Part shown: one piece after another, positions 1 through 5,034 of the stretch | Layout of the letters: the number at the start of each line of letters is the position of its first letter | How positions within the stretch are numbered: the first letter of the stretch is position 1 | Source: Xanthobacteraceae bacterium | GTDB lineage: Bacteria; Pseudomonadota; Alphaproteobacteria; Rhizobiales; Xanthobacteraceae | DNA length: 10,685 bases | NCBI GenBank assembly: GCA_030043175.1 | Contig: JASHYD010000213.1 | Span: 1 to 10,685 of the forward strand | Direction of reading: 5' to 3' | The notes under the pieces: model-generated | What the model was told of the DNA's origin: nothing | Databases searched by the model: none | The model's input: the letters and a program-made list of their open reading frames with translations, nothing else | Program-made: the position numbers and the translations under genes

Positions 1-1538
1 ATCGGCGTGGAGGCATGCGACCGCTGGGCTGATCTTGATCCCGGCCGCACCGCATTGATCGATGCTCGTAGCGACGGGCACTGCGAAGAGATCAGCTATG
101 GCGCCTTGCGCGATCGCGCCAACCGGCTCGCCAATGCGTTGCGTGCTTTCGGAGTGCTGCGCGCCGATCGCGTGGCGATCCTGCTGCCACAAGGTCCGGA
201 AGTGGCGGTGAGCCATATCGCGATTTACAAGCTCGCCGCGATCGCGCTGCCGCTCGCGCTGCTGTTCGGCATCGATGCGATATCCTACCGGCTGCGGAAT
301 TCCGGCGCCAAGGCGCTGATCACCAATGCCCAAGGTCTCGCCAAGCTCGCCGGCAGCGGCGATGCGCTGCCGGAGGTGGTGTTGTCGGTCGATGGCGCGA
401 GCCACAAGGTGCTGTCCTTCCACGACGCGCTCGCGCGCGCATCGTCCGCCTTCACGTCCGAAGTCACCGCGGCCGACGACCCGGCCCTGATGGTCTACAC
501 CTCAGGCACGACCGGCCAGCCCAAGGGCGCGTTGCACGCGCACCGCGTGTTGATCGGCCATCAGCCCGGCATCGAAGTGCCGCACGAGTTCTTTCCCCAG
601 CCCGGCGACCGGATGTGGACGCCGGCCGATTGGGCCTGGGCCGGCGGGCTGCTCAACTGCTTGCTACCGGGGTTGCTCTATGGCGTGCCTGTGGTGGCGC
701 GGCGCTTCGAACGCTTTGACCCGGAGGAGGCGTTCGCCGTCATGGCGCAAACCGGCGTCCGCAACGCCTTCATCCCACCGACCGCGCTGCGCATGTGCGC
801 TCGGCGCCCGATCCGCGCGGTCGCTATGCGATACGGCTGCGCACAGTCGGATCAGGCGGCGAGGCGCTCGGCGCCGAGACCTACGAATGGGGCAAGTCGG
901 CGCTCGGCCTCGTCATCAACGAATTCTACGGCCAGACCGAGTGCAACCTGGTTGTCGGCTCCTGCGCGTCGATCGGCGTCAGCCGGCCCGGCGTGATGGG
1001 CAAGCCGATCCCAGGCCACATTGTCGGCGTGATCGGGACGGACGGCGCGCCGCGCCGGCGCGGCGAAATCGGCGAGATCGCCATCAGGCGGCCCGACCCC
1101 GTGATGTTTCTGTCCTACTGGGGCAACCCTGATGCGACGCGCGAGAAATTCATCGGCGAGTGGATGACGACGGGCGACCAGGGAGTGGTGGACGAGGACG
1201 GGTACGTCGCGTTCCTCGGCCGCAACGACGATGTGATCACGTCATCGGGCTATCGCATCGGCCCCGGCGAGATCGAGGACTGTCTCATCCGCCACCCCGC
1301 CGTGGCGCTCGCTGCGGCGGTCGGCAAGCCCGACCCGCTGCGCACCGAGATCGTCAAGGCCTTCGTGGTCGTCAAGCCCGGCGTGCGGGCGTCCGATACA
1401 CTGGCAGCGGAAATCCAGGAGTTCGTCAAACAGCGCCTCTCCGGCCACGAGTATCCACGCGAAGTCACCTTCATTGATGAGATGCCGATGACGACAACCG
1501 GCAAGGTGATCCGCAGGCTGCTGCGGGAGCGAGGGTAG
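1..1538 (+). pseudogene. AMP-binding acyl-CoA synthetase, 5' partial and frameshifted
   Basis: Adenylate-forming acyl-CoA ligase (ATP + carboxylic acid + CoA to acyl-CoA), probably cytoplasmic and of the medium-chain/ACSM-like type. The reading frame is open from base 1 (I-G-V-E-A-C-D-R-W), which matches internal sequence of such enzymes, so the true start lies upstream; the GTG at 7 is unlikely to be it. Visible motifs: P-loop YTSGTTGQPKG (from 496), NEFYGQTECN (from 918), TTGDQG followed by GRNDDVITSSGYRIGPGEIE, and the C-terminal TTTGKVIRR with the catalytic Lys. The first half is in frame 1 (to about 795) and the second in frame 3 (a GTG at 795, stop 1536-1538). Adding one base after 795 restores A-L-R-M-L-R-S-A-P-D-P-R-G-R-Y, so a single nucleotide appears to be missing. 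This could be a real frameshift or a sequence error. About 511 residues are visible of an expected 540-560. Family call is firm; substrate is unknown. Confidence 0.85.
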
Positions 1539-1539
1539 A

Positions 1540-1578
1540 GGGCCGGGATGTGCGGCCGCAAAGGTAATCCGCCGGCCC
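1540..1578. repeat. Nested inverted repeat just after the acyl-CoA synthetase stop
   Basis: GGGCCGG (1540-1546) and its complement CCGGCCC (1572-1578) enclose a perfect 10-bp palindrome TGCGGCCGCA (1551-1560). It begins two bases after the stop of the upstream gene, so it may fold at the mRNA 3' end. No T-run follows, so it is not a canonical intrinsic terminator. Confidence 0.35.
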
Positions 1579-1688
1579 GCAATGCGCCTCGCCACGCGGA
1601 CTATGCGCTACCCGACGCCTCCCGACGTGCTCGTAATTTCAACGTGGCGTTGTCCTGCCCACGCAGATAAACCAACCTTTGGCGCGCA

Positions 1689-1718
1689 TTGAAAATCGCG
1701 CTTGCGCCTGCTTAGACG
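1689..1718 (+). promoter_or_regulatory. Possible sigma70-type promoter for the 59-aa gene
   Basis: TTGAAA (1689-1694, five of six matches to TTGACA) is followed 18 bases later by TAGACG (1713-1718, a weak -10). It sits about 30 bases before the ribosome binding site of the small gene starting at 1748. The -10 match is poor, so this is only a candidate. Confidence 0.2.
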
Positions 1719-1736
1719 GGCGAGCGCGTTCGCAAA

Positions 1737-1747
1737 GGGAGGAAGGG
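1737..1747 (+). promoter_or_regulatory. Shine-Dalgarno site fixing the start of the 59-aa gene
   Basis: GGGAGGAAGGG lies directly before ATG 1748, with the GGAGG core spaced five bases from it. This selects 1748 over the in-frame upstream codon at 1679. Confidence 0.6.
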
Positions 1748-1927
1748 ATGCAAACCATATCAGCGGTGCTCGTGTTTTTGGCTGCCGCGTTCGTTGGTCG
1801 CCTGGTGGGACGTTCGCAGATCGCGAAATGCCTGGACAATCACAGATGGCTGCGGGTCGGCGCGTTCGCGTTAGCTTTCCTCTTGGTTGCGGCAATCCTC
1901 ACAGGGGGCGCCATGCCGGATCATTGA
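1748..1927 (+). CDS. Small two-helix membrane protein (59 aa), unrecognised
   Basis: A 59-residue frame starting at ATG 1748, chosen because GGGAGGAAGGG (1737-1747) puts a GGAGG core five bases upstream of it. An upstream in-frame start at 1679 lacks such a site. Two hydrophobic stretches, residues 4-20 (ISAVLVFLAAAFVGRLV) and 38-54 (GAFALAFLLVAAILTGG), are joined by a short polar, basic loop (RSQIAKCLDNHRWLR). This predicts a helical hairpin in the inner membrane. It stands alone: the gene before is on the same strand but 209 bp away, and the next gene converges on it 28 bp beyond its stop. No family recognised; function unknown. The ribosome binding site and the clear membrane pattern support it as a real gene. 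Confidence 0.6.
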   Translation: MQTISAVLVFLAAAFVGRLVGRSQIAKCLDNHRWLRVGAFALAFLLVAAILTGGAMPDH

Positions 1928-1955
1928 CCCGGCTCTGCGACGGACGCTCCCGCGC

Positions 1956-2426
1956 TCAGTGCAATTGCCACCCAGTCTCGGTGCAGAGCCACAGGAGGAT
2001 GAACAGCAACATAGCTTGCTCTGACGTGCTCCACCATGGCTGCGCATTAGCAGGCTCAGATAGCGTATTTTGTTGCAGATCAAGGGTCTCGCGCTGTGCG
2101 GCTTGCGCAAGCCCCGATGGCTCGGCACCACGCTGCGCGACCTCGTCACGTTGACAAAACCCAACCATCGCCCCTCTGAGCCGATCGACGATCCTCGCGA
2201 AGCTGGCCTCACTAAGCTTCGCCTTCACCGGCTCGAGGATAGTGACGGCGATAGCTTCGAAATCCTCATCAGCCGTCGTGCGTTTGCGGTTGAGCTGTGC
2301 GAACGCGTCGCGAATTTGGTCCACGGCAGCATCAAGCTCTTTCTGCGCCAATTTAGCCGCTACTGGTTCAACAACGCGCTTTGCCAAATTCGCAATTTCG
2401 ATTTGCATATTGAAGGCCGCATGCAT
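1956..2426 (-). CDS. Helical protein with internal duplication and C-terminal hydrophobic anchor (156 aa), unrecognised
   Basis: The start is set at ATG 2426 because AGAGGAAG (complement of 2434-2441) lies seven bases upstream; an in-frame GTG immediately before (2429) is an alternative, and the longer frame from 2462 has no good site. Residues 11-45 and 56-90 look like two copies of one helical unit: VVEPVAAKLAQ (18-28) aligns with ILEPVKAKLSE (63-73) and AVDQIRDA (34-41) with IVDRLRGA (79-86). I count 11 identities in 35 aligned positions at an offset of exactly 45. A polar, Gln/Glu-rich linker follows (about 91-131), then a hydrophobic segment EQAMLLFILLWLC (137-149) close to the C-terminus, which suggests a tail anchor with the helical part in the cytoplasm. 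It converges on the 59-aa gene. No family recognised; function unknown. Confidence 0.6.
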   Translation of the reverse strand: MHAAFNMQIEIANLAKRVVEPVAAKLAQKELDAAVDQIRDAFAQLNRKRTTADEDFEAIAVTILEPVKAKLSEASFARIVDRLRGAMVGFCQRDEVAQRGAEPSGLAQAAQRETLDLQQNTLSEPANAQPWWSTSEQAMLLFILLWLCTETGWQLH

Positions 2427-2433
2427 CACTTGG

Positions 2434-2441
2434 CTTCCTCT
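2434..2441 (-). promoter_or_regulatory. Shine-Dalgarno site fixing the start of the 156-aa gene
   Basis: On the minus strand AGAGGAAG is followed by seven bases and then ATG at 2426, the basis for trimming the frame from its first possible codon at 2462. Confidence 0.5.
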
Positions 2442-2696
2442 AATGGGCAAAGCTGTTAGCATACCCGATCCTGATTCGCTCGGCTCTCACGCGTAGCTGT
2501 CGGTGGGTCCAACTCGCCCGGCCACGTACCTGCCACTCTCACGTCGGCAACGTGCATCTCCTGGGGCCAAAGGCCCGTGTCCCCCCGCCCACGGTCGACG
2601 AGCCTATGAGCGCAGCTCTCGCCAGAAGCGGCTACCTAAAAGCGCCTCAGGGGGGCTGGTTCCACTTGGCGAGTTGCGACGTCAAGGACAAATTGA
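2442..2696. other. Spacer with no supported gene
   Basis: I see no convincing coding frame here. A 65-codon plus-strand frame (2503-2700) is Arg/Pro/Ser-rich without a ribosome binding site and is probably spurious. A short perfect hairpin GGGCC-AAA-GGCCC lies at 2564-2576, with no T-run in either direction. No tRNA-like fold was recognised. Confidence 0.5.
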
Positions 2697-2840
2697 TTAA
2701 AGACGAAGCGAGTTGATAGCGACTGCCGGCGATACCCCGCCAATCAGAGGAGCCCATGAAATTGAAAAAGCATCTAGAACCACCTTTACAATTGCCATTG
2801 GCGTCGTGACCTTTTGAATTAACGTAATATCCCATTGCAT
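2697..2840 (-). CDS. Possible small hydrophobic protein (47 aa), uncertain
   Basis: ATG at 2840 is preceded by GGAG (complement of 2847-2850) at six bases. The frame reads MQWDITLIQKVTTPMAIVKV and continues with a mildly hydrophobic, Ser/Ala/Ile/Leu-rich stretch ending in AINSLRL. A competing frame on the same strand, one base offset (2647-2835, 62 codons), begins five bases further on but has a worse ribosome site and is rich in Gly, Cys, Asn and Ser. I prefer the 47-codon frame but neither is secure. It lies in the AT-richest part of the window (23 G/C in 60 bases at 2761-2820). No family recognised. Confidence 0.25.
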   Translation of the reverse strand: MQWDITLIQKVTTPMAIVKVVLDAFSISWAPLIGGVSPAVAINSLRL

Positions 2841-2850
2841 TTACGTCTCC

Positions 2851-3093
2851 ACTGCAAAGTAAAGGTTATGTATGGCCCTCATTGTATGCGTCGAATAGGG
2901 TATTGCCTTAAACTGAGTGAATGGACGGGCAGACACCTGAGCAAACTTGGTGAAAGCGTGACGCTGCATCGTGTTTAATCGGACTACCACGGGTAAGCAC
3001 AGCAACCCCGGACGTAATGGGTGCCGAGCCAGTGTGGTGCGGAGCGCCCAATCGGCATCATTGGCCGAATCTCGCATAAGGACAAACAGGCAT
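2851..3093. other. Low-GC spacer with no supported gene
   Basis: A 78-codon minus-strand frame (2841-3077) is open, but it has no clear ribosome binding site and no recognisable domain or membrane pattern. No repeats, tRNA or terminator structure were recognised. Confidence 0.4.
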
Positions 3094-3348
3094 CTATCTT
3101 ATGAAGAACCGCCTAAAAAATAACCTGATCATTTCCCAAATGGTTTGTGGTTGCCGATTGATACCACTACTAACGTCCTTCATCCACAGCGGAAATTCTT
3201 CAGGGTGACGATAGCCCCAATCCCTCATGATCGCCGCGAGCACATTGAATTTCTCGAACGTTTCCTCATCAGTAATACCCGCACGAATCTCGTGAATAAA
3301 TGCCATGAGATCATTGTGGCTCTTCAACGCCTGCCATTTAACTTCCAT
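3094..3348 (-). CDS. Small basic, C-terminally amphipathic protein (84 aa), unrecognised
   Basis: ATG at 3348 has the best ribosome binding site in this region: GGGAGGT (complement of 3354-3360), five bases upstream. The protein has a charged helical body, FIHEIRAGITDEETFEKFNV (17-36), a Trp/aromatic-rich middle (RDWGYRHPEEFPLWMKDV, 42-59) and a short C-terminal stretch alternating hydrophobic and Arg residues (IWEMIRLFFRRFFIR, 70-84), which could be a membrane-binding amphipathic helix. Its start codon overlaps the stop of a 45-codon frame (TGATG), so the two may be translationally coupled. Base composition is much less GC-rich than the genes on either side (25 G/C in 60 bases at 3121-3180), hinting at separate acquisition. 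No family recognised; function unknown, but the composition and ribosome site make it a likely real gene. Confidence 0.6.
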   Translation of the reverse strand: MEVKWQALKSHNDLMAFIHEIRAGITDEETFEKFNVLAAIMRDWGYRHPEEFPLWMKDVSSGINRQPQTIWEMIRLFFRRFFIR

Positions 3349-3485
3349 CACTTACCTCCCAATTGGCGAATTGGCTTATAATCAGAACAGGCAAACAAGG
3401 CCCCCGTCAGCCTGACAACTAAAAATGGGATAACTTGCAGCCAAAGACATGACAGCAAATCGCGCCATCTCCTCTTGCTCCGCAT
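3348..3485 (-). CDS. Possible small membrane or exported peptide (45 aa) overlapping the 84-aa gene
   Basis: From ATG 3485 the frame gives a strongly basic N-terminus (MRSKRRWRD) followed by a hydrophobic run, LLSCLWLQVIPFLVV (10-24) and LTGALFAC (26-33), then a short polar tail SDYKPIRQLGGK. This is the pattern of a single membrane helix or uncleaved signal anchor; Cys33 is not in a good lipobox because Phe is at -2. The stop (TGA, 3350-3348) shares one base with the ATG of the 84-aa gene. The ribosome site is weak (GGCGAA just before ATG). The stop of the DapA-like gene is 22 bases upstream on the same strand. It may be a leader for the downstream gene or chance. Confidence 0.35.
   Translation of the reverse strand: MRSKRRWRDLLSCLWLQVIPFLVVRLTGALFACSDYKPIRQLGGK
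3354..3360 (-). promoter_or_regulatory. Shine-Dalgarno site of the 84-aa gene
   Basis: GGGAGGT on the minus strand, five bases from ATG 3348. It lies inside the last codons of the upstream 45-codon frame, the usual arrangement for coupled small genes. Confidence 0.55.
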
Positions 3486-3495
3486 TTCGCCAATT
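3361..3495. repeat. 10-bp inverted repeat pair bracketing the 45-codon frame
   Basis: AATTGGCGAA at 3361-3370 recurs inverted as TTCGCCAATT at 3486-3495. The left copy is followed by a partial direct repeat (AATTGGCG then AATTGGCT). The pair coincides with the shift from low-GC sequence to the GC-rich DapA-like gene. It could be a junction scar or a long-range stem; it is too short to call an insertion element. Confidence 0.3.
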
Positions 3496-3507
3496 CGACG
3501 CGAGCGC

Positions 3508-4461
3508 TCAGCCCGACGGCCGGCGCGTCCCTCGGCGAGCCACCGTGGCAGTGCCGGCTGATGCCGTCTCGCCTGCACGCGGCGCGCCCTCCACCTCGGC
3601 CAGCGCCGCCGCCACGGCGCGGCGTTCGTCCGCCGTAAGGGCCGGCTGCGGCGGCACCGGATCGCCCACGTCGTAGCCCTGCAGTTCGAGTCCCGCTTTG
3701 ATGCAGGCGGCGAGGTTGAAGCGGGCGAACGCCTCGTTGATGCGCCACAACCGCTGCTGCAGGTCGATGGCCTCGGGCCACCTTCCGGCGCGGCAGAGAT
3801 CATAGAGCGCGACGCTCTGGCGCGGGATGATGCAGGCCGGCCCCGCCATCCAGCCGACGCCGCCGATCAGCATCACAGCGGCCGGAATATGGGCCGAGGC
3901 GGAGAACACCGCGATGTCGCCGCCGCAGCGGTTGATGATCGACAGCAGGCGACCAGTGTTGCTCGAGGCGTCCTTGATGTAGCGGATGCGCTCGTGCTCG
4001 GCGAGGCGGGCAATGACATCAAGCGAAAGATCGCTGCGCTGGAACTGCGGGTTGGTGTAGAGCACGACCGGAATATCGACCGCGTCTGCGACGGCGCGGA
4101 AATAGCTCTCCACCTGCGCGTCCCGAAGCGGAAAGTACGCTTCGAGGATGGCGAGAATGGCGTCGGCGCCGAGCCGTTGATAGTTTTGCGCCTGGGCGAC
4201 TGCGTCGGCGGTTGAGGTCGACGCCACGCCCGCCACCACCGGCACCCGGCCAGCCGCCGCCGCGATGGTGGTCTTCACCACGGCGGCGCGCTGCTCGCAG
4301 TCGAGATAGGCGAATTCGCCAGTCGAGCCGAGCGGTGTGAGCCCATGCACGCCCGCCGCGATGAGATCGTCCACCAGGTCGGTCAAGACGTCGGTCTTGA
4401 CCCGACCGGCGCGGTCGATCGGCGAGACCAAGTAGGGGAATACACCGTGAAAGGTTGGCAT
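3508..4461 (-). CDS. DapA/NanA-family (class I pyruvate-type) aldolase/lyase, not a typical DapA
   Basis: A 317-residue TIM-barrel enzyme of the dihydrodipicolinate synthase/N-acetylneuraminate lyase family, which condenses or cleaves keto acids through a Lys Schiff base in the cytosol. Visible: GSTGE (45-49) in the phosphate-like loop, VVLYTNP with the general-acid Tyr135, and YIKDASSN with Schiff-base Lys163. Compared with E. coli DapA, Tyr107 aligns with Phe110 and the substrate-carboxylate Arg138 aligns with Phe140, so aspartate semialdehyde is probably not the substrate. The start is ATG 4461, since [10 protein letters not shown] is the normal N-terminus and upstream sequence belongs to the DUF924 remnant; the ribosome site (GGTGAAG) is modest. 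About 25 low-complexity residues extend the C-terminus beyond the usual end near 290. It starts 23 nt after the DUF924 stop, so is likely co-transcribed with it and the acyl-CoA synthetase. Confidence 0.88.
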   Translation of the reverse strand: MPTFHGVFPYLVSPIDRAGRVKTDVLTDLVDDLIAAGVHGLTPLGSTGEFAYLDCEQRAAVVKTTIAAAAGRVPVVAGVASTSTADAVAQAQNYQRLGADAILAILEAYFPLRDAQVESYFRAVADAVDIPVVLYTNPQFQRSDLSLDVIARLAEHERIRYIKDASSNTGRLLSIINRCGGDIAVFSASAHIPAAVMLIGGVGWMAGPACIIPRQSVALYDLCRAGRWPEAIDLQQRLWRINEAFARFNLAACIKAGLELQGYDVGDPVPPQPALTADERRAVAAALAEVEGAPRAGETASAGTATVARRGTRRPSG

Positions 4462-4484
4462 GGTGGCTTCACCAGGTGTGCGCT

Positions 4485-5034
4485 TCACCCGCTGCCGTCC
4501 AGAAACGCCTGCTCCTGCGGCGTCGTGACCCGGCCAAGTACGGCGTTGCGGTACGGGAGGCGGCCGAAACGGCGAATGATGTCGGCGTGAGGCAAGGCGT
4601 ATTTGAGGGGGCCCTCGTCTGCGGCGGCCCGGCACAGCCCGCAGCAGCGCTGCTGGTCGGCAAGTGCTTCCGAGTGCATGGAGGGGAAATAAAGGAACGG
4701 GCGCTCCGCTTCGGCGGCCTGCCGGTCAAAACCGCGCTTGACTGCGCGACCGGCCGCGGCGCGCGCGAGCGGGCCCGCCGCGAACGCAGCGGCGCCGCGA
4801 ACGCAGCGGCGCCGCGGACCATGTCGCGAAACTGGTCAGGGCACGCGCGCCGGAGGCATCGTTCCGCCAGTGGCCGAGCGATCCCGCAACTGCCGCCCTG
4901 TAGACGCCCTGAAATTTGTAGCGAATTTCCGCGTCCACGGCGGCGTCTTTGACAAACCATCGCTCCCCGCCCAGTGCGCGCCAATAGGCGAGCACGTCGC
5001 CGGCTAGCGACAGCGTGCGATCGGGCGCCCTCAC
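4485..5034 (-). pseudogene. DUF924 family protein, disabled by a duplication and a deletion
   Basis: The DUF924 family (PF06041) is a group of about 180-residue all-helical bacterial proteins of unknown function. The N-terminal part is read from GTG 5034: VLAYWRALGGERWFVKDAAV, then DAEIRYKF and ALT near 4834. The C-terminal part ends at 4485: [13 protein letters not shown], then [20 protein letters not shown] and [10 protein letters not shown]. Between them the frame is lost. First, the expected run of aliphatic residues between ALT and DQF is missing (deletion of 3n+1 bases at about 4834-4839), fusing CTGACC directly to the DQF codons; the Pro of DQFPRN is also absent. Second, a 17-bp tandem duplication (4776-4816) shifts the frame; removing one unit restores AFAAGPLARAAAGRAVKRGF and then the [20 protein letters not shown] region. 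GTG 5034 overlaps the upstream synthetase stop (GTGA), with AAGGTGAG before it. Two multi-base lesions make a true pseudogene far more likely than a sequencing error. Confidence 0.85.
4776..4816. repeat. 17-bp tandem duplication within the DUF924 remnant
   Basis: Period 17, 2.4 copies (plus strand unit CGCCGCGAACGCAGCGG). A 7-bp CGCCGCG occurs at 4776, 4793 and 4810, so a 24-bp ancestor with CGCCGCG at both ends could have gained one unit by replication slippage. As 17 is not a multiple of three, it breaks the reading frame. Confidence 0.85.

Noticed and set aside
2503..2700. Plus-strand 65-codon frame
   Set aside because: Arg/Pro/Ser-rich with no initiation signal, opposite in direction to the neighbouring small genes.
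2841..3077. Minus-strand 78-codon frame
   Set aside because: No ribosome binding site, no domain and unremarkable composition; kept only as part of the low-GC spacer.
4776..4816. Tandem repeat considered as a CRISPR or regulatory iteron
   Set aside because: Only 2.4 adjacent copies without spacers, inside a broken coding frame; slippage explains it fully.
4469..4984. Minus-strand 171-codon frame through the DUF924 region
   Set aside because: It contains only the short DQFRDMVRG piece in the right frame; the rest is out of frame, being a by-product of the deletion and the 17-bp duplication.
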